DNA from: Thraustochytrium sp. TN22 | Taxonomy: Eukaryota; Sar; Bigyra; Thraustochytrida; Thraustochytriidae | NCBI GenBank assembly: GCA_013306675.1 | Contig: JABLUY010000034.1 | Location: 124,001-188,000 of the forward strand | Direction: 5' to 3' | DNA length: 64,000 nt | In this document: piece after piece, positions 48,337-59,107 of the stretch | How positions within the stretch are numbered: the stretch's first letter is position 1 | How the letters are laid out: each line of letters begins with the position of its first letter | Notes under the pieces: generated by a model | The model's database searches: none | Told to the model about the DNA's origin: nothing | What the model saw: only the letters and a program-made list of their open reading frames with translations | Translations under genes and position numbers: made by a program

Positions 48337-48898
48337 CCTTCAAAGCGGTCTATTTATGGGTCCTCTTCTACATGGTACCAGCAGGTAGGTACTACCAGCG
48401 GTACCACTGGTGCTACCAGGTTCCTGTACCTTCACATGAGCCAGGTGAGTGCAACATCTCTTTTTGATGCTTTTGCCTGCACGGGCCAGTGTGACCAGGA
48501 GGAGCTCGCCTCTGCCTTTGCCTTGCTTGCCAAGTGCCTCAGGCTCCCTCCGCTGCTCTGACACTGATTGACGGACTGACAGGCCTGCTGGCTGCTGGGC
48601 GCCGTTGCGGCAATGCGAGCTGCAACTTGAAGCCACGTCGCCGCAAGACTTGGTTGGTAAGTTGGCCGCGCCTGGCGCAGGGCCGCAGGCATGAGCGGGC
48701 GCTAGGCCTAGGCCTAGTAGCTCGCCTACTCTCGGCTACGGTTCAAAGGAATCATCGAACCTGGTCACTGCTGGCAGTGGCGCGGCGCCGGCGTGCCGGC
48801 AACCTTAGATCCAAGGCCGCGCTACAGAGAGAGAGCAACGGCGTGCGCCGCGCAGACCCGCAGAACTCGATCGACGGCGTCTGGTAGTAGTCAATCAA

Positions 48899-50536
48899 AT
48901 GCCGGCTTCGTCGGAGACCTCGTCCAGGCCTAGCGGCAGTCTGGCGCTGCGGTGCGTAGTGGGGTTTGCGCTGGCGCAGGCGGCCTGGCGCGGCCTGCGC
49001 TGGGCATGGCGGCGGCGGCAGTTCGAGCGCGCCACGGCGTCGGTGCCGGGGCCGCGGACAGACTGGACGGGGCGCTCCATGGCGGCGAGCGCAGGTCGCT
49101 TTGTGGAGTTCTGCTGCGAGGAGCGCCTGCCGTACATGGCCGCGCCGCTGTCTCGTTGGCGGCCGCCGGGCTTTGAGCTGTGCGTGAACACGCCCGAGGC
49201 GGTCAAGTGGATGCTCAAGGAAGAGTTCTCGGGCGCCACCAAGCCTGGCGATGACAACCTACTCTTCTCATACATGGAGACCTTTCTGGGTCGTGGCATC
49301 TTCGTGCTGCGCCACGGTGAGGAGGCCGCGCCGGCGGACCACGAGGTCTGGAAGCGCCAGCGCAAGGCCGCCGCGCTCATCTTCACGCGGCGCCAGTTCT
49401 CTACGAAAATGTACGAGGTCTTCAGGGCCAAGGCGGCGGGGCTCGTGTCCTCGCTGTCCACCCGCGCGGCCGCTGGCGAGGTCGTCGATATGCAAGCAGA
49501 GTTCTTCCGTCTCACCTTCGCGTCCATCGATGACATCTTCTTCGGCGATGCAGGGGGAGGGGCGGCCGCGGCGGAGGCGGCCGAGCGCGCCTTCGACGGC
49601 GCGCACCGCGCTCTCATGGCGTTCCACGTCGAGACGCGCCCGCTCACCATGCTCATTGGTGCGCTGCCTTTTCCGCTCGGTCCTCTCTTCTCCGACCGCC
49701 CTTGGACCAGCCCGGCCATGCAGCTCTTGCGCCTGTGCAGCCCGACCTTTCGCTCCTTCCGTCGCCACGCCAGCGATCTGCGCCGCCTCGTGCGCGCCAA
49801 GGTGGCGCGTCTGCGCGCGGCGCCGGACATTGACCGCCGCGAAGACCTGCTGTCCAACTTCCTCAAGGTCAAGGACGTGACATGGACCGACGATGACCTC
49901 GTGGGCATCGTCACCAACTTCATTATCGCCGGCCGCGACACCACCGCCTGCGCGCTCACCTGGATGCTCTACGAGCTATCTCGCCTCCCGGACATTCAGG
50001 CCAAGTGCCGCGACGAGGTCTGCGGCAAAGACCTCACCTTCGAGGACGTCTCCGACCCCTCGCGTCTGCCTTACCTGCATGCCTGTCTCTACGAGACCTT
50101 GCGTCTGTACCCGCCCGTGCCGCTCAATATCAAGGTCACCACGCGCGACCTCGTCTATCACGACGGCACCTTCATCCCCAAGGGCACCAACCTCCTCTAC
50201 TCACCTTATGCCATGGGCCGCGACGCCAACCGCTATCCCGACCCTCTCGTCTTTCGGCCGGAGCGCTGGATCCCGTTTCAAGAGCCCGACCCCTTTGCCT
50301 TTCCCGTTTTTCAGGCTGCCTACCGCAGTTGCCTTGGCCGCGATATGGCCAAGTTCGAGGCCAAGCTCTTCATCGCTACTCTTCTCCAGCACTTTTCCCT
50401 TCAACTACAGGAGGATCAGACCGTCATCAAGCCATCTCTTGCGCTGACCATGAGTTTGTGCAACTCTGAAGATGGTCAGTCTCACCAGCTCCTTCTTCGG
50501 GTTCAACGCAACTCCGAGCATGACAACAGCACATGA
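48899..50536 (+). CDS. Cytochrome P450, CYP86/CYP4-clan fatty-acid hydroxylase-like
   Basis: A 545-residue P450 with a short N-terminal hydrophobic stretch (about 14-27) followed by basic residues, as in ER-anchored forms. The I-helix I-I-A-G-R-D-T-T (about 342-349) and E-T-L-R (about 399) with the L-Y-P-P-V-P that follows are typical of CYP86/CYP704/CYP4 enzymes, which omega-hydroxylate fatty acids. The heme loop reads F-P-V-F-Q-A-A-Y-R-S-C-L-G-R-D-M-A (Cys near 478). The family glycine after Q-A is Ala and the P-R is Y-R. All core motifs are otherwise present, so activity is likely. The start ATG at 48899 is the first in frame. A 15-bp tandem repeat lies just 3' of the stop. Confidence 0.9.
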   Translation: MPASSETSSRPSGSLALRCVVGFALAQAAWRGLRWAWRRRQFERATASVPGPRTDWTGRSMAASAGRFVEFCCEERLPYMAAPLSRWRPPGFELCVNTPEAVKWMLKEEFSGATKPGDDNLLFSYMETFLGRGIFVLRHGEEAAPADHEVWKRQRKAAALIFTRRQFSTKMYEVFRAKAAGLVSSLSTRAAAGEVVDMQAEFFRLTFASIDDIFFGDAGGGAAAAEAAERAFDGAHRALMAFHVETRPLTMLIGALPFPLGPLFSDRPWTSPAMQLLRLCSPTFRSFRRHASDLRRLVRAKVARLRAAPDIDRREDLLSNFLKVKDVTWTDDDLVGIVTNFIIAGRDTTACALTWMLYELSRLPDIQAKCRDEVCGKDLTFEDVSDPSRLPYLHACLYETLRLYPPVPLNIKVTTRDLVYHDGTFIPKGTNLLYSPYAMGRDANRYPDPLVFRPERWIPFQEPDPFAFPVFQAAYRSCLGRDMAKFEAKLFIATLLQHFSLQLQEDQTVIKPSLALTMSLCNSEDGQSHQLLLRVQRNSEHDNST

Positions 50537-50568
50537 TGCACGAGTCTGAGAAAAGGGGCGCCCAGCTC

Positions 50569-50625
50569 TCGAGCGGCTGGACGTCGAGCGGCTGGACGTC
50601 GAGCGGCTGGACGTCGAGCGGCTGA
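50569..50625. repeat. 15-bp tandem repeat, about 3.7 copies
   Basis: The unit TCGAGCGGCTGGACG is repeated head to tail with perfect identity. It lies 3' of the P450 (+) and downstream of the J protein gene (-), in their convergent spacer. Confidence 0.92.
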
Positions 50626-50762
50626 ATGCAATCCCCCTCCCCTCTCTCTTTCTTCCTCTCTCTCTCGCTCTCTCTCTCTCTCACTCGCTTTCCTTTCTTT
50701 TTCTTTTTCTCAAGGGGAGTCATGATTTTGTTTCTTATACAGTACCAGTTGTGCTTCGTCAA

Positions 50763-51845
50763 TCAGCTGTACTTGGCAGCGAACTTGGCAAAGGCTTGGT
50801 CACGTGCGGCGTTGCGTCCTCGCATCATGGCAATCAGTGCCGGATCCACGTCCGCGAGGTCATCCTCGCCTTGCTTCTCCTTCCTCTTCTTCTTCTTTTC
50901 CTGTTGTGTCTGCTGCTTCTTTTCCTTCTTCTCCTCCGCAGCACGCCTCTTCTTGGGGTTGGGCCGTGCGCGCTTGCACTCACGCACCAGGTGTGCGGGG
51001 ATGCGCTCCTCCAAGGTGCCGTCGTCGTCGTAGAGCACGTCGTACTCGTCCCCGCCGTGCACCTTGACGACCTCGCCCGTGTACCAGTTCGGGCCCTTGC
51101 GCCATCGAGCCTCGACGGAAGCGCCCACATCGAAAGCCTTCTGCTGCTGCTCTTCATCCGCCTCCTCGACGACGTCCTCCTCATCTTCATCATCCACGAT
51201 AAAGTCCTTCATCTCATCTTCATCCTGCTCGTCTTCGTCCTCGTCCTCGTCCTCGGCCTCGTCCTCCTTCTCATCGTCGTCATCATCCACATCATCCTCT
51301 TCGCCAGCGTCGAGCTCCTCGAGAGTGCGGATCTCCGACGTCTTGATCGTGTCCGCCAAGGCAGCCGGCAAGCGGTCGTCCTGCGTTGCAGCGAGCGCCA
51401 AGGCCCGGAACCGCTCGGCATCCTCATTCTCGGAGCCAATGATGGATGCGAGGATGGAGGTGAGGTCGCCATCGTGCGCGCGAACGTAGTCCAGCACATC
51501 TTGCGTCTCGGCTTCCGACTTCTTGAACTTGCCGAGGAAGTCGTCCACGTCCTTCTCCGTCACCACGACGCCCCGGAAGCGCTCGTACGCCTCCAAAAAG
51601 CTGTCGCTGTCAATGTCGCCCGTGGCATCGTACCTCTTGCGCTTGGCCGGGTCGCGCAGCACCTCGTACGCCGCCTGCAGCGTCTGGAAGGCCGCCGCCG
51701 CGCTCTCGTCCTGCTTGCCCACCTTGTCCGGATGCACCACCAGGGCGCGCTTGTGGTACGCCTTGCGCAGCTCGGCCGCCGTCGCGCTGCGCGCCACGCC
51801 CAGCACCTCGTACAGGTCCGCCTTGGCCGCCTTCTTCTTGGCCAT
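50763..51845 (-). CDS. DNAJC9-like J-domain protein with Tudor-like insert
   Basis: A 360-residue nuclear J protein; DNAJC9 is an H3-H4 histone chaperone that recruits HSP70. The ATG at 51845 gives M-A-K-K-K and then the J domain (about 9-75) with H-P-D at 38-40 and the DNAJC9-type H-K-R-A-L-V-V-H-P-D-K-V-G and Y-D-A-T-G-D-I-D. Helices to about 180 follow the DNAJC9 pattern, and the C-terminal end (M-R-G-R-N-A-A-R-D-Q-A-F-A-K-F-A-A-K-Y) matches the DNAJC9 tail. Between them lie a long Asp/Glu tract (about 190-245), a Tudor/Agenet-like barrel (about 252-300, W-Y-T-G-E-V-V-K-V ... Y-D-V-L-Y-D-D-D-G) and a Lys-rich stretch. Human DNAJC9 lacks this barrel. A longer upstream open frame has no conserved content. 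Confidence 0.87.
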   Translation of the reverse strand: MAKKKAAKADLYEVLGVARSATAAELRKAYHKRALVVHPDKVGKQDESAAAAFQTLQAAYEVLRDPAKRKRYDATGDIDSDSFLEAYERFRGVVVTEKDVDDFLGKFKKSEAETQDVLDYVRAHDGDLTSILASIIGSENEDAERFRALALAATQDDRLPAALADTIKTSEIRTLEELDAGEEDDVDDDDDEKEDEAEDEDEDEDEQDEDEMKDFIVDDEDEEDVVEEADEEQQQKAFDVGASVEARWRKGPNWYTGEVVKVHGGDEYDVLYDDDGTLEERIPAHLVRECKRARPNPKKRRAAEEKKEKKQQTQQEKKKKRKEKQGEDDLADVDPALIAMMRGRNAARDQAFAKFAAKYS

Positions 51846-52228
51846 CGCGCCTCGCCTCGCCGTGCGCCCTCGACGCGGCCCCGCTGGCAGCCGAGCCAGC
51901 CCGGGCCTCGCCGTCGCGCCTTTGCTAGACCGTGCGGTCCGGGTCGGGCGGCCTAACGTTCGTCGTCTGCCCGTGCCTGCCCGTCCACTTGACCAAGTTC
52001 GCCGCTGCGGCACAGGATCCAACCACCACTCTTTGCGTTGCGCAGGCCGCGGCGGCGGGGCGGCACGCGCTGGCGCGACAGCGATCATGATCACGACTCG
52101 GAGTGCACTGCACGCACCAAGTTTCCAAGTTTCGAGTTTGGTTTGGCGGCTTTGGCCGCGACTTGCAGACTCTGACAACACAATCAACTGGTTGAAGGAA
52201 CCAATGTCGACCAGCCAGCCAGCAGGTG
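51846..52228. promoter_or_regulatory. Shared divergent promoter region
   Basis: 383 bp between the divergent J protein gene (-) and the first pseudokinase-SAM gene (+). It presumably holds both promoters. No TATA-like element or repeat is recognised. Confidence 0.4.
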
Positions 52229-54058
52229 ATGACAGCGGCCAGGGCCCAGGGGGCCGGCGAGTCCGAGGCCGCGACGGACAAACCTGCTCCCTTGCGAGGC
52301 CGCGCCGCCATGGCGCTGGCGGCGCTGGCGGCGCGCGTCGAGGGGACGCTGCGCTCCGCGCGGGTGCTGCCACGCGAGCGCGCCGCGGCGTCGGCGGCGC
52401 TCAAGGAGGCGCTCGTCCTCGAGAACGACGCCGGCGCCGGCGCGGCCGTCGCCGTGCAGCTGGAGCAGGAGCTCTTCGCGCTCCTCGAGACCGCCTCGCG
52501 CCTCGCGGAGCCGGCCGCCGACGACCGACGCGCCGCGTTTCTGCTGCAATACGTCGCCGCCAGACGAGAGGCGCTCAGGTTGCGCGAGCACACCGCAACC
52601 TTGCTCAAGCTCGCCGGCAAGGACGCCGACCACCTTGACGTCGATTATGACGTCGACCTGGACCTCGACCTGCAAGATGACACGCGCGAGCTGCTCCACG
52701 CCGTCACCGCCGCCCGCCAAGAGTTCCCCGCGCTCGACAAGGATCTTGCGCAAGTCGAGACCACCTTGGCCACCGCACCGGGTACCTTCCAGCCCGACGC
52801 GCTTCATCTTATCAACGGCCGCCTCCTTGCCATGCTCTTCTCCGCGCAAGCGTCGCCGCCCGCGAGCGCTGGGGGGGACAGCAGCAATCCTGGCACCAGC
52901 GCCACCATGCGAGAACCCACGCCGCTGCACGTGGAGCGTCTTGAGCTCATGCGCTGTGCCCGCGATTGGTACGCCCTTCACCATCGCAACCTCGCACGCC
53001 TCGTGGGCGTCGTCCCTAACGACCCGCCGCTGCTTCTCGTCGAGCGCTGCGATACAACCCTGCACGACCTCCTCTCCGACCCCAACGTCGAACTCTCGCT
53101 CAATCAGGAGGAAACCATCTTCAAGGGCATCGCACGCGGCCTCGCACACCTGCACCAGACCGGCCTGCTCCACCGCAACCTGCACCCTCACAATGTCCTC
53201 CTTGCCGCGCACCTGCGCTCCAACGTCAAGCTCACCAACATTGGGCTGCCACCCGATATTCTTGCCCATCCGGCCTACGCCGCACCCGAGCTCCTCTCCG
53301 CGGACCACGACGCGGCACCGCTGTCCACTGCCTCTGACGTTTACGCGCTCGCCGTGCTCTGCTGGGCTGTCAAGGAGCGCACGCTTCCGTATGGCCTCAT
53401 CGCCACTCAGCACCTCGTCGAAAAGGTCCTCGCCGGCGACCGCCCGCCCTTTGGCCTGGACACCGCCTGGAAGTCGCGCTTGCGCGAGCTCGTCCAGCAG
53501 GCATGGGCCGCGCACCCGCACCTGCGCCCACCCGTCGCAGACATGCTAGAGACCATCCAGGCCCACATTCGCGACCGACGCTCGACGCGCCTCCTCAAGG
53601 CGCTCCTCCAGCAGCTTCAGCCGCCCTCCGTCGTCCCAGGCCCGGACCAGCGGCGCCTCCACACGCTCCTTCGCGAGATCAACATGGACCATCACCGCGC
53701 CGCCCTCGTCGCTCACGGATTCGCCAGCCCTGATGACTGCGCCACGCTCACCCACGCCGTGCTCCGATCCATGGGCGTTTCCCCATACCGCGACCGCCAG
53801 GCCATCCTCGACAAGTTCGCTCAGCCCGGCGCCTCCGAGCCTGAGGTCATCGACGACCCTCTGCGCTTTTACGCAACCCTCAAGGCCGCTGGAATCCCGC
53901 GCGACGTCCGCAAGCGCTTCCAGCCCGCCGGCTTCGCCTCCAACGCCGCGTTGCGCACCATCACCGGCGACGACCTCCAAGCACTTGGCGTGCGTTCCGC
54001 GGCCAAGCGCGCCAAAGCCCTCCGCACCTTTGGCGCCTCCGCCACGGAGGCTGACAAC

Positions 54059-54111
<53 letters not shown>

Positions 54112-54685
54112 CCATGACCACGACAGGCGCCAAACCTCCGAAAATTCCACACGTGACTCGCTAATCAACCGGCTTCGCGACGCCGATGTTCCAGATGAAT
54201 ATATCCGCCTTCTCCTCAGCAACGGGGTCACCACGCTCGCCGCTGCGCAAAACCTCCGTCACCAGGACCTCCGCGCCATGGGCGTCACGCTGTTCACCCA
54301 GCGCGAACGAATTAGGTGCGCCGTCCAGAGTCAGCCACACTCCACCTCCTCATCATCCGAGGCATCACCCCCTTCGCCAACGGAGAGCGCCATCTCACGG
54401 GACGACATGGCGCTCATGAAAAAGGCCCTGCGTCACGTCGGCCTGCGCGACAAGCTCTCCGACATTCTTCGCGCAGGCTTTACGGTGTCAAAGGCGCTTC
54501 AGGGCTCGCAGCTCGAACTTAAAGATGCCAACATACCGATGTCCGCTCGCGTCAACATCATTACCTACATGCGGGAACATCAACGCAAGAGCAAGGCGCA
54601 CCGCAAGAAGCACGCCAGGCGGAAAAAGGCCACCAAGCGCAACAAGGTCGGTTCCGACTCCGACTCCAACTCCGACACCGACGCT

Positions 54686-54741
<56 letters not shown>

Positions 54742-55426
54742 CAGGAGCAGTGACGAGGGCGACGAGCGCCGCATTCGTCGTGTTCTTCACAGCGTTAATG
54801 CAGACCACATCGCGAACGCCCTGCTCCGCCGCCACCACACGATGGACAGGTGCAAGGCCCTGACTCACTCTGATCTCCGGCAACTCGGTGTCGCCTTCTT
54901 CCTCCAACGCGACAGGATCATTCAGGCATTCAGAGAAGAGGAGTCCGCTGCCTCGCGCTCCCGCTCGCGCGATCCCCGCCGCTCTCGAGATGAAGAAGAC
55001 CTTCGGAGTGTACTCGACTCCATTCATATGGTGCACTTCCTCCGCCCGCTCCGCAATGCGGGCTTCGACTCTCTCGCCGCTTGCAGGACCCTCTCACACG
55101 CAGATCTGCGGAGAGTCGGTGTTGGCAATTTTGGCCAGCGCGAAAGAATCCTCCAGGCCGTCAACAGCATGAACGCCTCCCAGTCCCCGGGTACCCGCCA
55201 GGGCCGCACACTTGGGTTTAGAGTCAACCAGACGGTGCGCTATCAAGGCGTTGAGTCCAGTGTCTCTCGCGGCGAGATTGGCCTGATCGTCCAGAGAATG
55301 GCTGACTCGCGCTGGCTCGTCCGTTTCGACTCTCATAATAGTGTGAGAGTGGTTCTCTGTCGCGAAACTGAGCTGGCTGCAGTTCACGGAAAGCCCAAGC
55401 GCAAGAAGCTCTTCGGCATCTTTTAG
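52229..55426 (+). CDS. Pseudokinase-SAM protein 1 (helical bundle, TKL-like dead kinase, six SAM-like repeats, SH3-like tail)
   Basis: A 1065-residue first member of a three-gene array. Residues about 20-150 are amphipathic helices resembling the MLKL-type N-terminal bundle. The kinase-like domain (about 240-450) has a very degenerate N-lobe without a clear Gly loop or VAxK lysine. The catalytic loop is H-R-N-L-H-P-H-N-V-L-L (HRD Asp is Asn) and DFG is N-I-G, while A-P-E-L-L, S-D-V-Y-A and the final Arg helix are kept. Six SAM-like domains lie at about 474-528, 547-604, 645-700, 727-785, 845-905 and 925-981, many with D-L-R-x-(L/M)-G-V. Poly-Asp and poly-Ser linkers separate some of them. Residues 993-1050 form an SH3-like or Mib-HERC2-like barrel. 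The ATG at 52229 is used; 52310 is an alternative. A signalling scaffold, not an active kinase, is inferred. Confidence 0.85.
54057..54130 (+). repeat. (GAC/GAT)n coding repeat
   Basis: Encodes a run of about 18 Asp followed by Asp-His alternation between the second and third SAM-like domains of pseudokinase-SAM protein 1. Confidence 0.85.
54683..54742 (+). repeat. (AGC)n coding repeat
   Basis: Encodes about 18 Ser and then Arg-Ser pairs before the fifth SAM-like domain of pseudokinase-SAM protein 1. Confidence 0.85.
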
Positions 55427-55929
55427 GCGTGGTGGAGTAGGCGATAAAAGCATCTCTCACAGTGTAGGGTACCACCACCGCTGCATAAGCGAGCGTCAGG
55501 ACGACGCCTTTGAGCTGCTCAACAACTGCGAATGGGTCCGCGAGCTCCTTTCAGCCATTGTCAGGACTGTTCGAGCCGCAACCTCCCACAGCGGCAGCTG
55601 CGCTCCACCACTCCAAGTCCTTAGCACTTGCGGGAGTGCATCAATGCTGCGTGGTCTGCCTGGTGCAGTGGTGCCGAGTGCTGCCGAAGAGTGCCGAATG
55701 CTGCAGTACATTGCTGCCGAGTGCTGCCGAGCCGTTCTCTGGGCATCTCCGCCCCCTCTCCCCGCCGCGGCGGGCAGCCGCTTGGCTGAGATCAACGCCG
55801 CTTGCCTTTTCTTCAAGTTGTCACTGCAAGATGGTCACGGTGGAGTCCTCGAACCTGCCAGTGACCGTGCAGTTCGCGGCAACAAACCGCAAAGCCTTCA
55901 AGTCGAGAGACTCTGCTCCCTCCGAGGCC
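55427..55929 (+). other. Spacer between pseudokinase-SAM genes 1 and 2
   Basis: About 500 bp with repeats of GAGTGCTGCCGA (55677-55730). The reading frame of gene 2 stays open upstream, including an in-frame ATG at 55831. That would add 33 residues with no counterpart in the paralogues. Confidence 0.5.
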
Positions 55930-56296
55930 ATGGCGTCCCCCTCGTTAACGGCGCTGGCGGACCTGGCTGCCGACGAGCTGCTGCGCGCGACGGCGGCCGC
56001 CGCTGCGTCTGGCGCTGCGGTTCGCACGCAGGGGGCGGCCTTGGCATCGTCGCGCTTGCGGGTCTCGCTGCCGGCCCTGGCGGCTGAGGGCCGCCTGCTG
56101 GAGCTCGAGCACCTGCTCGTGCGTATGCGCGACTGCGCCGGCGCGCTGGCAGTGGGGGGGCGCGACGTGGATGAGGCCAGTGAGACGCTCCGCACGCTGC
56201 TGACGCTCGTCGCGGCGCGCCGACACAGAGCGGAGCTGCACGCGCTCAACATCGATCTTCAAGCCATGTTCCAGGGGGACGGGGACCGTGACGCGG

Positions 56297-56336
<40 letters not shown>

Positions 56337-58830
56337 TGGCCCCGAGGACGACGCGCACGTGTACGACGAGGCGCTCCACGCAGCGCAACGCAGCTTCCCG
56401 GACCTCGCGCTCGAGGATCCCGACGCTCTCGCCAGGAAGTACCTTGCAAGGACCCGCAATGTGAACGTGCGCCGCGGCACGCCGAGCCTGCCGCAAGGTA
56501 GTTTCGGACCAGCATGCCACGGAGAGTGGCGCGGCCAGGCCGTGACGCTGCAGCACGTGCCGCCCGGCGTCGACCTCTTGGGCGTCGTGCGGGCCGCGGA
56601 CGATTGGCAACTCACCTCGCACCCGAATCTCGTGCGCCTCTTTGGCGTCTCGCACACGGCGGATGACTCCTTTCTAGTGCTCGAGCACTGCGAGCTGAAC
56701 CTGCGCTACCTCCTGGACGATGCTGACCTGGACCTCGGCCGCGCGCAGGAGGATGCTATCCTCGCCGGAACCGCGCGCGGCCTGGCCCACCTGCACAGCC
56801 TCGGCCTCCTGCATCGAAACCTCGCGCCAGCCAATGTACTGTTGACGAATGCAGCGCAGCCGGTCGTCAAACTGACAGGCTTCGGCCTGCCGGGATCAGA
56901 CACGCGCGCCGCTGACGTGCTCGCTTGGGCAATGCTCGCCTGGGAGCTGAAGGAGCGGCAGTCTCCGCCTCAGTCCGGCGACGACGGCCTCTGCCCGCCG
57001 TTTGGCGACGAGACCGAGTGGGCTCCCGCGCTGCAGCACCTCGTGCAGTCTGCCTGGACACACGACGCCGCCCGCCGCCCGTCCATGGATCAGGTGCTGG
57101 CCGCCTTGCAAGTCGAGCGCCCGCGCGACCGCCGTTCCTCGCGCTTCTTCCTTCGCAGCCTCTGGCGCCTCCCCTCGCACCCACCCCCAGCCTCGTCCAC
57201 GTCCTCGTCATCTTTCGGCTCCCAGGCCGCTGAGATTGCGCAAGTGCTTCACGAACATGGCCTCTCCGGCTACGGAGAGGCGCTCGCCTCTCTCAGCCTG
57301 CACGATTTGCAATTGGCGACGCACCAGGACTTGCGTCGATGTGGCGTGCGCGACTTCGCCGCCCGGGATGCGCTCCTCCGTGCCTTTGGCAGCACTCAAG
57401 AGGACGGCCCTGGCGGCCCTGGCGGCCCTGGTGATGATGACAGTGTTGAAAATGCGCTGCGACTCGCCGAGCTCGAGGCTTTCTACCCTCTCTTCGAACG
57501 GGCGGGCCTCGGCGCACTTCGCGAGGCGCGCTTGCTCGACGACGCCGACCTCCGCGTTATGGGCGTCACGTCCGCGTCTGATCGCAATCGCATCCTCGCT
57601 GCCTTGGGCCACCGCTCGCGGGCCGCGTCAGCGTCTTCAGTCTCAGCCTCTTCGACCTTTTCCTCTTCGTCCTCCTCATCCTCTTCGTCCTCCTCTTCGT
57701 CCTCCTCGCCGCCCTCGGCCCATATGCTGCGCGAAGAATCGGGGCTCATTATGCACGCTCTCAGACGCGTGGGCTATGGGCACAGGCTTGATGCTGTGCT
57801 GGCAGCGGGTTTCACCGTCACCAGGGGTCTTGAGGGCAGCCGCTCCGAGCTCGTCAGCGCAGGCGTGCCTTTGAGAGCGAGCCACGCCGTCATTGGCTAC
57901 ATGCGCGCGTGTGCCGCCACCATTTCCTCTCAAGATGACGGACTCGCGCCCTCCGCACTGACGCGCGATCATGGAGACAAGGCCATCCTTCGCCGCATCC
58001 TTCGCAAGCACCACCAGGATCGCATTCTATCGACGCTTCTCAAAGCTCACCCAACGCTCAGAGATTGTGCGCGCCTCTCGCACGGTCAGCTCGCCAACCT
58101 TGGCGTCCAGCGCCACGCAGACCGCGAGGCGCTCATCCACGCCTTTCAGACTGCCGCGACTCGTGCAGCACGGTCCTCACGTCGATCGCGCTCTCGCAAG
58201 CATCGCCGTCGCCGTGGCCACCGCCACCGCCACCACCACCGCCACGGTCGCCACCGCTACGATCACCGCCACCAGGGGCGGCAGCGGGACTCATCGCACA
58301 CGCACGCAGAGGAGCCCAATTGGCTTGTGCGCCGTCGTGAGCTGTCTCGTTGGGCGCTGCGCCGCGAGTTTGCCTCCTTCCAGACGGATGACACTCTCGC
58401 CGATGCCCTCATTGACGCCGGTTTCGATTCGGTGCCCAAGTGCTGCAACCTCACCCACGATGACCTGCGTGGCGTCGGCTTGCTAAGCTACGCGCGCCGC
58501 CAGGCTGTCATCACGCACTTCCACGCGATTCCTCCCGAGGACGCACCCACGGCAGGCATTCCAGTGCTCGAACCTGGCATTCGTGTCCGCGTCAATGGTG
58601 GTTCGATCCCGGGCGTTCAGGGCTTGATTGGCACGATTTTGGGGGAATCCGTCCACTATCGCTATGCTGTTCGCTTTCCCAGCCTGGGCAATCGCCGGTA
58701 CATTATCTCCGTCCACCATTTGTGCCCGCTCGATCAGGACCCCCTCGGCCGTCCACGCGTCAAGACCTCTGCCAGGTCGGCTGCGATTGCTTCGCTGCGC
58801 CGCCTTTTCACCTCCTCTTCCTCCTCGTGA
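55930..58830 (+). CDS. Pseudokinase-SAM protein 2 (helical bundle, dead kinase, five SAM-like repeats, SH3-like tail)
   Basis: 966 residues from the ATG at 55930, chosen because its M-A-S-P-S-L-T-A-L-A matches the start style of the two paralogues. Residues 1-115 form the helical bundle (L-E-L-E-H-L-L-V-R-M-R-D). A poly-Asp run covers about 124-137. The kinase-like domain is about 188-400. It keeps a Gly-loop remnant (G-S-F-G), but V-T-L-Q replaces VAxK, H-R-N-L-A-P-A-N-V-L-L replaces HRD, and G-F-G replaces DFG. All three catalytic residues are lost. SAM-like domains are at about 434-486, 507-560, 606-660, 686-741 and 806-864. The fourth linker is His/Arg-rich, and an SH3-like barrel ends the protein (about 881-935). 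It lies on the same strand 503 bp after gene 1. Confidence 0.86.
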
Positions 58831-59107
58831 TGTGATATTCGACTCCTAGCTAGCTAGCTTGCTAACTTGCCGTGGACATCTCTGGTTCTTGCTCTCAGGT
58901 GCCCGGTTTCTTCTCCTTCTCCTCAGGGCTCCTCAGGCTCCGAGTCCGAGTCCGAGCCCGAGTCTGAGATCAGATGTCAGTCCACACGCGTCCACACCCC
59001 CACTTGGTTGCCAGGGTACTGGTACCCATACCAGGTACCGGCACCCAGCCTGGGCGCCACGCACGACTCGAACCTCTCCGAGCTGCACTGGCAGTTCTCC
59101 AACCAGC

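Larger units (their letters stand above)
47875..48898. other. Intergenic region carrying the tRNA gene
   Basis: Apart from tRNA-Met (48207-48309) and its T-run, it contains a GGTACCA-rich self-complementary stretch (48370-48430) just downstream. No protein gene is supported. Confidence 0.5.

Noticed and set aside
50569-50625. CRISPR-like array
   Set aside because: The repeats abut without spacers; it is a plain tandem repeat.
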